Assembly: GCA_947302065.1 (NCBI GenBank)
Contig: CAMYUO010000026.1
Location: 1-10,703, forward strand
Origin: an uncultured Clostridia bacterium
GTDB taxonomy: Bacteria; Bacillota; Clostridia; Oscillospirales; Ruminococcaceae
Direction of reading: 5' to 3'
Length of the DNA stretch: 10,703 bases
The position numbers and the translations under genes are program-made. Position 1 is the first letter of the stretch. Every line of letters starts with the position of its first letter. Below the pieces are notes generated by a model. The model was not told the DNA's origin, searched no databases, and worked only from the letters and a program-made list of their open reading frames with translations. Shown here in pieces: positions 1-6,498 of this stretch.

Positions 1-202
1 TGAGCACAAACGGCTGATACTGTGTGAGCACGCCCACCGTATCTATGCCCGAGTTTACGCAGTTTGAAAGCGGAAAGTCGATGATCCTGTACTTTGCGCC
101 GAAAGGAACTGCCGGTTTTGCGACTGTCTGTGTCAACGCATACAAACGGCTGCCTTGTCCGCCTGCAAGAAGCATTGCCACACATTCTTTCTTGTTGAAC
201 AT
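1..202 (-). CDS. glgC: Glucose-1-phosphate adenylyltransferase (ADP-glucose pyrophosphorylase), N-terminal part
   Basis: The first 67 codons of a gene that runs off the left edge. The translation has the nucleotidyltransferase signature [14 protein letters not shown] (residues 11-24), then [20 protein letters not shown] (29-48) and [14 protein letters not shown], which is the diagnostic start of bacterial GlgC. GlgC makes ADP-glucose from glucose-1-phosphate and ATP, the committed step of glycogen synthesis in the cytoplasm. The ATG at 202 is preceded by a GGTGGG ribosome binding site about 9 nt upstream and lies 27 bp after the glgB stop, so the two are probably co-transcribed. The usual Pro of LYPLT is Ala here, a minor change. 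The catalytic and allosteric parts lie outside the window, so activity and any glgD partner cannot be judged. Confidence 0.93.
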   Translation of the reverse strand, partial: MFNKKECVAMLLAGGQGSRLYALTQTVAKPAVPFGAKYRIIDFPLSNCVNSGIDTVGVLTQYQPFVL

Positions 203-229
203 AATTATTCACCCACCAATTAAAGTTTT

Positions 230-2263
230 TTAATTCTCAGCTTTTTTAGCTGTTTTTGTTGTTTTCTTTGCTGCGGATTTTGCAGCTGTTTTTGCCGCAG
301 GCTTTGCTGCCTTTGCCGATGTTTTCTTTTCGGTCTTTTTCACAGCGGTCTTCTTTGCGGCCTTTTTCTTTTCTTTTTCAACGGTGAAATACATCACGCT
401 GAACGCAGGTATATCAATGCATATCGACTGCTCAAAGCCGTGCATTGCCTGCTCGACGCTCTTGACGGTGCCGTTTGTAACGGGCTTGCCGTCAGGCGAA
501 GATGAATTGAACACCTCGGTATATTTGCCCTTGTACGGAACGCCGAAGCAATAGGACTTTCTCTCAACGGGAACGAAGTTGCACACAGCGATGATCTCGT
601 TTCCGTCGTTGTCAAAGCGTCTGAAGATTATGATGCTCTGACGGAAGTCGTCGTTGGATATCCAGCTGAAGCCTTCCCAGCTGAAATCTCTCTGCCACAT
701 TGCAGGGGTGTTCTTATAGAAGTTGTTGAGGTTCTTGGTGAACTGCTGGAAATTGCGGTGGTTCTCATACTCATCAACGAGGAACCATTCAAGTCCGTTC
801 TCGTAGTCCCACTCTCTGAACTGTGCAAAATCAGCGCCCATAAAGGTGAGCTTTTTGCCGGGGTGAGCCATCATATACGCCATGAACAGCTTACACTGAG
901 CGAACTTGCCGTCAATATCACTGCCGTGCATCTTGTTGACCAGCGATGCCTTTCCGTGAACGACCTCATCGTGCGAGATCGGCAGGATAAAGTTCTCGCT
1001 GAACGCATAGAAGAACGAGAATGTCAGCATATCGTGGTGGAAGGATCTGTCGATCGGGTCATACTGCATATACTTGAGCATATCGTTCATCCAGCCCATG
1101 TTCCACTTGAAATTGAATCCAAGTCCGCCGTCCGAGACAGGCTTTGTGACCATAGGCCATGCGGTCGATTCTTCGGCGATCATAAGCGCATTGGGCACTC
1201 TTGAGAACACTGCAGAATTGAGTTTTTGCAGGAACTCGACTGCCTCGAGGTTATGATTTCCGCCGTCCTTGTTCGGAGTCCATTCTCCGTCACGTCTGTC
1301 ATAGTCAAGATAGAGCATCGAAGCCACGGCATCAACTCTGAGTCCGTCAACGTGGTACTGTTCGAGCCAGTACAGCGCATTGGAGATAAGGAAGCTCCTT
1401 ACCTCGTTTCTTCCGTAGTCGAAAACTCTTGTTCCCCATGTTAAATGGTCTCTCTTTTTGGGGTCTGTATATTCGTAAGCGGCGCCGCCGTCCCACTCGA
1501 AAAGTCCTGCCTCGTCTCTCGGGAAATGTGCAGGCACCCAGTCAAGTATAACAGCTATGCCTGCCTGGTGGAACTTGTCGATCATACGCATGAATTCGTG
1601 CGGTGTGCCGAAGCGTGATGACGGTGCGAAATATCCGATATCCTGATATCCCCACGAGCCGTCGAACGGGTGCTCGGCAAGCGGCATGAACTCGATATGT
1701 GTATAGCCCATTTCGGACATATAAGGGATTATTGCGTCCGCAAACTTTGTATAGGAATAATACTTTCCGTCGGTGCAGGTCTTCCAGCTGTTGAGATGCA
1801 CCTCATAGATGTTCATCGGAGCATTGTAGATATCCTTGGTCTTTTTCTCGTCCTGCCACTTGGTATCGCCCCACTCATAGCCGCCGATCTCATAGACCTT
1901 CGATCCCGTATTCGGAGCGACCTCCATATGTGTGCCGTAAGGGTCGCACTTCATGTGCTTTTTGCCGTCGCAGCCGAAAACGCAGTATTTGTAGGTATCA
2001 AATCTCTTGAGCCCTTCAACGAACGTTTCCCATATTTCTGTGTCTGCGATGAGCGTCATCGGGTTTGCTGTCTCGTCCCAGTTGTTGAAATCGCCGACGA
2101 GCGAGATAGCCTTTGCGTGAGCTGCCCATACTCTGAAAAAGTATCCTTCCTTGCCCATCATGCTTCCCTTGTGACAGCCGAGGAACTTGTAAGTTTCCAT
2201 ATTTGTGCCGTCGTGGAAAAGATAGAGCGGCAGCTCGTAATCCTTAGGTATATTATTTGCCAT
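230..2263 (-). CDS. glgB: 1,4-alpha-glucan branching enzyme (GH13) with a Lys/Ala-rich C-terminal tail
   Basis: A 677-residue glycogen branching enzyme that cuts alpha-1,4 glucan chains and rejoins them in alpha-1,6 linkage. Domain order: N-terminal CBM48 (about 38-130; FFRVWAAHAKAISLVGDFNNW), GH13 barrel (about 150-500), C-terminal beta domain (about 540-628). Catalytic motifs are intact: region I DWVPAHF (241-247), nucleophile Asp311 in DGLRVDAVASM, acid/base Glu364 in MIAEEST, and Asp432 in ISHDEVVHGK. Residues 630-677 form an added tail with 19 Lys, 14 Ala and 7 Thr, including four tandem x-Ala-Ala-Lys units (651-666). This tail is not part of the usual family fold. The start at 2263 is fixed by AGGAGG at 2270-2275. 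glgC follows 27 bp downstream. A promoter candidate lies about 75-100 bp upstream, so the gene is probably expressed separately from spoIIE. Confidence 0.97.
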   Translation of the reverse strand: MANNIPKDYELPLYLFHDGTNMETYKFLGCHKGSMMGKEGYFFRVWAAHAKAISLVGDFNNWDETANPMTLIADTEIWETFVEGLKRFDTYKYCVFGCDGKKHMKCDPYGTHMEVAPNTGSKVYEIGGYEWGDTKWQDEKKTKDIYNAPMNIYEVHLNSWKTCTDGKYYSYTKFADAIIPYMSEMGYTHIEFMPLAEHPFDGSWGYQDIGYFAPSSRFGTPHEFMRMIDKFHQAGIAVILDWVPAHFPRDEAGLFEWDGGAAYEYTDPKKRDHLTWGTRVFDYGRNEVRSFLISNALYWLEQYHVDGLRVDAVASMLYLDYDRRDGEWTPNKDGGNHNLEAVEFLQKLNSAVFSRVPNALMIAEESTAWPMVTKPVSDGGLGFNFKWNMGWMNDMLKYMQYDPIDRSFHHDMLTFSFFYAFSENFILPISHDEVVHGKASLVNKMHGSDIDGKFAQCKLFMAYMMAHPGKKLTFMGADFAQFREWDYENGLEWFLVDEYENHRNFQQFTKNLNNFYKNTPAMWQRDFSWEGFSWISNDDFRQSIIIFRRFDNDGNEIIAVCNFVPVERKSYCFGVPYKGKYTEVFNSSSPDGKPVTNGTVKSVEQAMHGFEQSICIDIPAFSVMYFTVEKEKKKAAKKTAVKKTEKKTSAKAAKPAAKTAAKSAAKKTTKTAKKAEN

Positions 2264-2336
2264 TTGTGACCTCCTGACAATTTAGATTTTGTATGAAGCA
2301 AGAAAAACCTCAAAGGGACATTCTTCCTCAACATAT

Positions 2337-2365
2337 ATTTTAACCTTTTTTAAACAATAATGCAA
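2337..2365 (-). promoter_or_regulatory. Candidate sigma-A promoter of glgBC
   Basis: On the minus strand, TTGCAT (2360-2365) and TAAAAT (2337-2342) are separated by exactly 17 bp. The -10 matches the consensus at 5 of 6 positions; the -35 matches at only the first three. Transcription would begin near 2330, giving a leader of about 65 nt before the glgB start. This is a sequence match only. The surrounding gap (2276-2468) is very AT-rich, so chance -10 matches are easy to find, including a TATAAT at about 2452-2457 that lacks a good -35. Confidence 0.45.
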
Positions 2366-2433
2366 GAGTTTTAGTTAATGATTTCAGTATCACACATATT
2401 TCGCACGTTTTCTTTATGCAGTTTGCACAAAAG

Positions 2434-2442
2434 TTATCCACA
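2434..2442 (+). promoter_or_regulatory. Consensus DnaA-box-like 9-mer
   Basis: TTATCCACA is an exact match to the DnaA-box consensus TTATNCACA. It lies in the AT-rich spoIIE-glgB gap, next to the T/A-only stretch at 2443-2458. It is alone: no second exact copy was found within the gap, so it is not an origin by itself. It could be a DnaA titration or regulatory site, or chance. Confidence 0.4.
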
Positions 2443-2468
2443 ATTTATTTATTATAAAGTTTAAATAA

Positions 2469-4772
2469 TTATTTTTTCGCCAATTGTGTTTGTTTTTTTA
2501 CTATTTTTGCAAGAATAATAGTGATGTCATCTCTCGGCTGTTCGCTCTTTGATGTACACATCGACCCGAGCCGTGCGGCAAGTTTTGCGACAGGCTCCCC
2601 TTTTCTCGACAGCGAAGCGAGCTTTCGTGCGATGTCGACATCGACGCCGTCGGATGCGAGCATAATTATATCGCCGTCGAACAGTTTGAGGTCTGCAACA
2701 TCGGGGACGCAGTTTGCGAGAATGCCAGCGGGCAGTGCATCTGATGCGAATATCTTCAGTCCGCCGTCACGGCACATATAGCTCGCCGCAGCACCCGATT
2801 TCATAAGACTTGCGCTGCCCGAGAACAAGTCGAGCCGCAGGATATCCAGCGTTGCGAATGACTCTTCCCAGCCCTTGACACGCATCATCGAGTTGACCAT
2901 TTTGTGTGCGGTGGTCACCGACATTCCGCAGCGAAGCAGCCGTGAAACAAGGCTGACCGAGAACACCGAGTCGAGCCGTGCACGCTTGCCTGTGCCCATG
3001 CCGTCGGAGAGGACTATATATTTCTCGGCGGCGCTCGTGTCGAAGATATCATATGTATCGCCCGAATACTCACCGCTGCGTGAGGCACAAAAAGCTGCCG
3101 TTTCGACGGCGAACGCAGGCGATTCGCAGAAAGACATTCTCGTCAGGTTACCAGTTTTGTCGATGACGGGGATATCAAGCTCACTGCCGACCACGTCGGA
3201 GACTTTTGATGTGAGCCTGACAAGCTCGCCGCAGAACTGTGCGGTCAGATATATCTCGACACGCTGGCACATATTCTCGTCGACAAAGACACAAGCCTTT
3301 GCGTTGGGATAACCGAGTGAGTCGAGCGCCGCTGTGACCTGTGAGGACAGAGCTGCATCGGTGTTTTTGACCCTGCACACACGGCAGGACAGGTCGCTGA
3401 GCATATCCTGCATAGAGGAAAGCTGTTCGCCGAGGAAATCACGCATTTCCGCAATGCGTATGTCGCTTGCTTTTTCGGATATCATAACGGCAAAACAGCG
3501 GTTGAACTGCTCGGTCATATGCTCGGGTCTGCGGCAGAGCGAAAACTGCGACTTGATATCCTCTGCGCTGACGCAGTTATACTTTGCGCCGATGTGTTCG
3601 AGCTTGCCGAGCGACCAGCGCAGCTGCTGCACCTGTTCAAAACAGCTTGTCCTGAACGGACAGTCAAGGCAGGCAGACCTGATGACAGTTTCGCAAAGGT
3701 CGGTGCTGCGTGCTCTGCGGCGCATAGTCGCACTGACCTGTGCAAGCTGGGAACGTATCTCGCCGAGCGTGCCCGAGGCAAAGCTGAGCTCGGCAGAGGT
3801 CGCACGGCTGACAATATCGACAGGGCTGCGCAGACCGCTGAGATGCTTGGTCAGCTTTTTGACAGCGGGAAGCGGTATCATGATGAAAGCAAGGCTGCCG
3901 AGCAGCATATCGGCAAGCATCGTGAATGTGTCGGAATTGGTGCCGACAGCGACAAGGCTGAGCAGTGAAACGCCGAGGAAAACGAGGACGGTGACGGTCA
4001 GTCCTATCGGGTAGAACACGCCGCAGATAAGTCCCGAGGTCGCAAGCAGCAGGCTGTTTTTTGCAAGCGCAGGAGAGCACATCAGCACGCCGCAGGTGGT
4101 CAGCGCACCGAGCACTGCTCCGCCCGTCTGATGATACCGCCTGACCGCCATGAGCATACACAGGCAGCCGAATGCTCTGCCGAGATTTATAACGCCGAGC
4201 GGAAGCGATGTCAGGACGGATATCACGATGACGTAAAGCATAGCCGTGTACATTCCGTTTATGCCGCCAAGGTCAAAGCAGCCGCTGACGGCACGGCTGT
4301 GCATCACGGTCATTGCGCAGAACACTGTGCAGCCGCAAAGCAGAGCGCCTATCATCCGCATAGACGCGCTGAACGCATCGGTGGGCGATGCCACCGACAT
4401 CACGCAGCCGAACAGCATAAGCACGGCGGTCGTCATAAGCGCTGTCACGGCAGGCTCACTGCGGCGTCCGAAAACATGCAGTCTGTCCATCGGGAGAATG
4501 CTGCGCAGACCTGCTATCACAAGCATTGCGCACAGCTGTATCATGCCTGCAGAGAGCATTCCCGACAGAGCATATGAAATTGCCGAGCCTGCGAACACAG
4601 GCAGTATGTATCCGCCCGACACAACGGCGAGCGCAACGTTTATCTGAGACGGCATTCCGAGCAGCCTGCCGAAGCCCGAAACAAAGCCCGCAAGCGCCAT
4701 TGCAAACGCAATAAAAAGCCTGCGCTCACCTGTGCCGAGGCGGTTTTTGACAAGGGTAATCATCTTTTGCAT
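2469..4772 (-). CDS. spoIIE: Stage II sporulation protein E: membrane-anchored PP2C-type Ser/Thr phosphatase
   Basis: A 767-residue protein with SpoIIE architecture (B. subtilis SpoIIE is about 827). Residues about 19-303 contain around ten hydrophobic membrane segments. A cytosolic linker follows (about 305-550), and then a PP2C domain. The phosphatase motifs are visible: GDTYD (571-575), SDGMGTGKRA (589-598, Asp590), SDGVDVD (707-713, Asp708) and RDDITIILAK (747-756), which carry the metal-binding aspartates known for the family. In B. subtilis the enzyme dephosphorylates SpoIIAA to release sigma-F in the forespore and helps with polar septation. The linker has a Cys cluster (C360, C368, C371, C377). 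The first ATG (4772) is preferred because AAAGGTGA precedes it at about 9 nt; a second ATG at 4763 is possible. Its presence implies a sporulation programme or a relict of one. Confidence 0.95.
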   Translation of the reverse strand: MQKMITLVKNRLGTGERRLFIAFAMALAGFVSGFGRLLGMPSQINVALAVVSGGYILPVFAGSAISYALSGMLSAGMIQLCAMLVIAGLRSILPMDRLHVFGRRSEPAVTALMTTAVLMLFGCVMSVASPTDAFSASMRMIGALLCGCTVFCAMTVMHSRAVSGCFDLGGINGMYTAMLYVIVISVLTSLPLGVINLGRAFGCLCMLMAVRRYHQTGGAVLGALTTCGVLMCSPALAKNSLLLATSGLICGVFYPIGLTVTVLVFLGVSLLSLVAVGTNSDTFTMLADMLLGSLAFIMIPLPAVKKLTKHLSGLRSPVDIVSRATSAELSFASGTLGEIRSQLAQVSATMRRRARSTDLCETVIRSACLDCPFRTSCFEQVQQLRWSLGKLEHIGAKYNCVSAEDIKSQFSLCRRPEHMTEQFNRCFAVMISEKASDIRIAEMRDFLGEQLSSMQDMLSDLSCRVCRVKNTDAALSSQVTAALDSLGYPNAKACVFVDENMCQRVEIYLTAQFCGELVRLTSKVSDVVGSELDIPVIDKTGNLTRMSFCESPAFAVETAAFCASRSGEYSGDTYDIFDTSAAEKYIVLSDGMGTGKRARLDSVFSVSLVSRLLRCGMSVTTAHKMVNSMMRVKGWEESFATLDILRLDLFSGSASLMKSGAAASYMCRDGGLKIFASDALPAGILANCVPDVADLKLFDGDIIMLASDGVDVDIARKLASLSRKGEPVAKLAARLGSMCTSKSEQPRDDITIILAKIVKKQTQLAKK

Positions 4773-4799
4773 TTTATCACTTCACCTTTCGTATTCCCT

Positions 4800-4822
4800 G
4801 ATATTTTGCGGCATAAAATATC
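4800..4822. repeat. Perfect 8-bp inverted repeat over the spoIIE start-of-transcription region
   Basis: GATATTTT (4800-4807) and AAAATATC (4815-4822) are perfect reverse complements separated by 7 bp. The repeat overlaps the candidate -10 and start site of spoIIE. One arm lies in the -10, so it would be at most partly in the transcript, which makes a protein-binding operator more likely than an RNA hairpin. Confidence 0.5.
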
Positions 4823-4853
4823 ATACCAAAAGGTGTGTGAAAAATCTGTCGAT
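4820..4853 (-). promoter_or_regulatory. Candidate Spo0A-activated sigma-A promoter of spoIIE
   Basis: On the minus strand, TCGACA (4847-4852, 5 of 6 to TTGACA) is followed after 21 bp by TATGAT (4820-4825, 5 of 6 to TATAAT). B. subtilis spoIIE and spoIIG use sigma-A promoters with this unusually long 21-22 bp spacer, activated by Spo0A~P at 0A boxes near the -35. Here the plus-strand sequence TGTCGAT (4847-4853) overlaps the -35 and matches the 0A box TGTCGAA at 6 of 7. The predicted start, near 4813, gives a leader of about 40 nt before the ribosome binding site and ATG at 4772. No better 17-bp-spaced -35 was seen. Confidence 0.55.
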
Positions 4854-4866
4854 TCGGCGCACAGAC

Positions 4867-4896
4867 AAAAAGAGAGCCGGCGCTTATGCCGACTCT
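4867..4896 (-). terminator. Rho-independent terminator after rsmA
   Basis: Reading the minus strand just after the rsmA stop, AGAGTCGGC (4896-4888) pairs with GCCGGCTCT (4881-4873) over 9 pairs with one G-U, around a 6-nt loop. C and then TTTTT (4871-4867) follow. This separates rsmA from spoIIE and agrees with a separate spoIIE promoter. Confidence 0.88.
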
Positions 4897-4900
4897 TCGT

Positions 4901-5761
4901 TCATATCAGTTGTCTTAGTTTTTCCGAAAAGCAGATGAGCTGCTGCATTGAGAGTTTTTCGGGACGGACATTTGCATCGAGCGATGCCTGCTCTATTGCC
5001 TTTGCAACAGTCTGTTTGTCTATCGCAAGTGCCGAGGATACCGAATTGCAAAGCGTTTTTCTGCGCTGTGAGAACGCTCCCCTTGCGACCTTGAAAAAGA
5101 ACGCTTCATCAGTAACGCCCTCGGGTGTTTTATCACGCAGTTCAAACTGCACCACGCAGCTGTCAACGTTCGGCGGCGGCATGAAACTGCCTCGTGAGAC
5201 GTTGAAAAGCACTTTTGCTGTCGCAAAATAGTTTATCGCGACGGTGACTGCGCCCATTTCACGAGTGCCCATTTTTGCGCAAAGGCGTGTGCCTGCCTCT
5301 TTCTGCACCATGACGGTTATCGTTTTTATCGGCAGACGCTGTTCAAGCAGGGTCATTATCACGGGCGATGTGATGTAGTAAGGCAGGTTTGCGCAGACGG
5401 CGACATCGAGCCCTGCGAACTCGTCCTCAATGAGCTTTGCAAGGTCAACTTTCATGACGTCGTCGTTGATTATCTTCACGTTGTCGTATTCGGCGAGCGT
5501 TTCGTTCAGAACGGGTATCAGACGCTCGTCTATCTCGACCGCCACGACCTTGTCCGCACGCTTGGCAAGCTCGTTCGTCAGCACGCCTATTCCCGTGCCT
5601 ATCTCAAGCACGCCGAAGCCTTTTTTTGCGTTGCCCATTTCGGCTATTTTCGGGCAGACGGACGGATTGACAAGAAAGTTCTGTCCGAGCGCCTTTGAAA
5701 ACGTAAAGCCGTGTCTTTCCATGACAGACTTTATCGTGCCTATATTCCACAAATTATCCAT
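4901..5761 (-). CDS. rsmA: 16S rRNA (adenine(1518)-N6/adenine(1519)-N6)-dimethyltransferase
   Basis: A 286-residue RsmA/KsgA. It dimethylates two adjacent adenines in the 3'-end hairpin of 16S rRNA, using S-adenosylmethionine, late in small-subunit assembly. Motifs: ALGQNFLVNP (24-33), SAM motif I VLEIGTGIGVLT (51-62), acidic motif II VAVEID (73-78), and the catalytic NLPYYITSP (125-133). The C-terminal helical domain includes ARGAFSQRRKTL (226-237). Length is typical. The open frame extends 14 codons further upstream, but the start at 5761 is preferred: GGAGGG lies at 5769-5774 with 7-nt spacing, and the protein then starts at the conserved N-terminus. It has its own strong promoter and a terminator, so it is probably monocistronic. 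Confidence 0.97.
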   Translation of the reverse strand: MDNLWNIGTIKSVMERHGFTFSKALGQNFLVNPSVCPKIAEMGNAKKGFGVLEIGTGIGVLTNELAKRADKVVAVEIDERLIPVLNETLAEYDNVKIINDDVMKVDLAKLIEDEFAGLDVAVCANLPYYITSPVIMTLLEQRLPIKTITVMVQKEAGTRLCAKMGTREMGAVTVAINYFATAKVLFNVSRGSFMPPPNVDSCVVQFELRDKTPEGVTDEAFFFKVARGAFSQRRKTLCNSVSSALAIDKQTVAKAIEQASLDANVRPEKLSMQQLICFSEKLRQLI

Positions 5762-5793
5762 TGAATGACCCTCCGAAAATACTAACTGTATTG

Positions 5794-5822
5794 AGTATAT
5801 CAAAATGCGCTGCCACTGTCAA
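5794..5822 (-). promoter_or_regulatory. Sigma-A promoter of rsmA
   Basis: On the minus strand, TTGACA (5817-5822, perfect -35) is followed after exactly 17 bp by TATACT (5794-5799, 5 of 6). The predicted start is near 5787, about 26 nt before the rsmA ATG. This promoter lies inside the long upstream reading frame of rsmA, which further supports the shorter start at 5761. Confidence 0.82.
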
Positions 5823-5921
5823 CATATCATTTGCACAGTTATGTGTAAAACGAACGCTGCGTGGGCATAATAAGCAATGCGGAAAGTGATTTCCGAGGAA
5901 ATACGAAAGGAGACAAAATCT

Positions 5922-6158
5922 ATGAAAAAGATAAAGCCCGTTTACTCGCCGCAGGATATACCTCTCGGGCTGTCGATGGCGATGGCACAGAACGTTCTGG
6001 CTTTTGACGTGTTTGCAAAGCTGTCGCCCGTGCAGAAACAGCAGCTGATAAAAGACAGTGCAAACGCCCATTCTGCGCAGGAGATGCAGCAGCTGGTGGA
6101 CAGCATGGCGAGCGCAGGTACGCTGCCCGGCGCACCCCATATCAACCAATTCTTGTGA
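5922..6158 (+). CDS. Small protein of unknown function (78 residues)
   Basis: I do not recognise this gene. The ATG at 5922 has AAAGGAGA about 8 nt upstream, a strong ribosome binding site. An in-frame ATG at 5877 has none, so the shorter start is chosen. The product is soluble-looking, with no signal peptide or membrane segment. It begins MKKIKPVYSPQDIPLGLSMA, then appears helical, with LSPVQKQQLIKDSANAHSAQ (residues 34-53) followed by EMQQLVDSM, and ends with a Gly/Pro-rich tail. It is transcribed divergently from rsmA and lies upstream of the purE promoter. I saw no terminator after it, so its transcript might enter the purE leader. No good promoter was found in 5823-5921; a CATAAT at 5866-5871 lacks a convincing -35. 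Confidence 0.75.
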   Translation: MKKIKPVYSPQDIPLGLSMAMAQNVLAFDVFAKLSPVQKQQLIKDSANAHSAQEMQQLVDSMASAGTLPGAPHINQFL

Positions 6159-6242
6159 CAAAAATACAAGCGGTATACAAGCCGTAGTTAAAATTCACAA
6201 TTCTGTCGAAAGAAATTGACATAAATTTTATATGCTCGGGTG

Positions 6243-6271
6243 TTGAAATTTAAGCTCAAATATTGTACAAT
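6243..6271 (+). promoter_or_regulatory. Sigma-A promoter of the purine operon leader
   Basis: TTGAAA (6243-6248) and TACAAT (6266-6271) are separated by 17 bp, with 4 of 6 and 5 of 6 matches to consensus. Transcription would start near 6278, about 235 nt before the purE ATG, leaving room for the leader ORF and terminator. A perfect TTGACA at 6216-6221 was also seen but has no -10 at a suitable distance. Confidence 0.6.
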
Positions 6272-6280
6272 TATATTGTA
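6262..6280. repeat. Triple ATTGTA symmetry element over the purE leader promoter
   Basis: ATTGTACAAT (6262-6271) is a perfect 10-bp palindrome containing the -10. TACAAT (6266-6271) also forms a second inverted pair with ATTGTA (6275-6280) across 3 bp. Three half-sites in 19 bp at the -10 and start site could be an operator, but no known regulator is assigned and AT-rich promoters produce such symmetry easily. Confidence 0.4.
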
Positions 6281-6342
6281 AATCATTCTGCGGCGCATAT
6301 GCGTACTTGCGGACGCAAAAAACAACGTGCGGAGGGCTTTTC

Positions 6343-6459
6343 ATGGAGAAATTCATTTTATCAACCCCATACGCTTTCGGCGGAAGCTGCTGTCACGGCA
6401 ATTACCGCTTTGCTTTTGCGCACTCAATTATGCCTGCACGCACACACAAACACGGGTAA
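6343..6459 (+). CDS. Putative leader peptide upstream of purE (38 residues)
   Basis: A short ORF with GGAGGG (6331-6336) 6 nt before its ATG, a strong initiation site. The product begins MEKFILSTPYAFGGSCCHGN and ends MPARTHKHG, with four His and two adjacent Cys. There is no signal peptide or membrane segment. Its TAA (6457-6459) ends 5 nt before the terminator stem, so a ribosome sitting at the stop codon would cover the stem's 5' arm. This suggests ribosome-coupled attenuation, in which translation to the end favours purE expression; this is inference. The ORF is in the same frame as purE, separated from it by this single stop codon. It could instead be an accidental ORF within a structured RNA. 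I do not recognise a family. Confidence 0.5.
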   Translation: MEKFILSTPYAFGGSCCHGNYRFAFAHSIMPARTHKHG

Positions 6460-6464
6460 AGTAT

Positions 6465-6498
6465 AACTGCAACGGTCAAGTTGCAGTTTTTTGTTTTT
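6465..6498 (+). terminator. Intrinsic terminator/attenuator before purE
   Basis: AACTGCAAC (6465-6473) and GTTGCAGTT (6480-6488) form a perfect 9-bp stem around a 6-nt loop, followed by TT, TT, G, TTTTT to 6498. The purE ribosome binding site (GGAGG, 6501-6505) starts 2 nt later. No complete gene other than the short leader ORF lies between the promoter and this terminator, so it most likely regulates read-through into purE. Confidence 0.85.

Noticed and set aside
3334..4014. Long plus-strand reading frames opposite spoIIE, and similar ones opposite glgB (758-1204, 1670-2269)
   Set aside because: They lie antisense to clear conserved genes, have Cys/Arg/Ser-rich unnatural composition and lack ribosome binding sites.
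5762..5803. Fourteen-codon upstream extension of rsmA to an ATG at 5803
   Set aside because: No ribosome binding site at 5803, GGAGGG sits correctly before 5761, and the TTGACA-17-TATACT promoter lies within and just upstream of the extension.
5877..5921. Upstream ATG at 5877 for the 78-residue protein
   Set aside because: No Shine-Dalgarno site before it, whereas AAAGGAGA is well placed for the ATG at 5922.
6204..6210. Exact Spo0A box TGTCGAA upstream of the purE promoter
   Set aside because: A 7-mer is expected about once by chance in a window of this size, and no Spo0A-type promoter is spaced around it.
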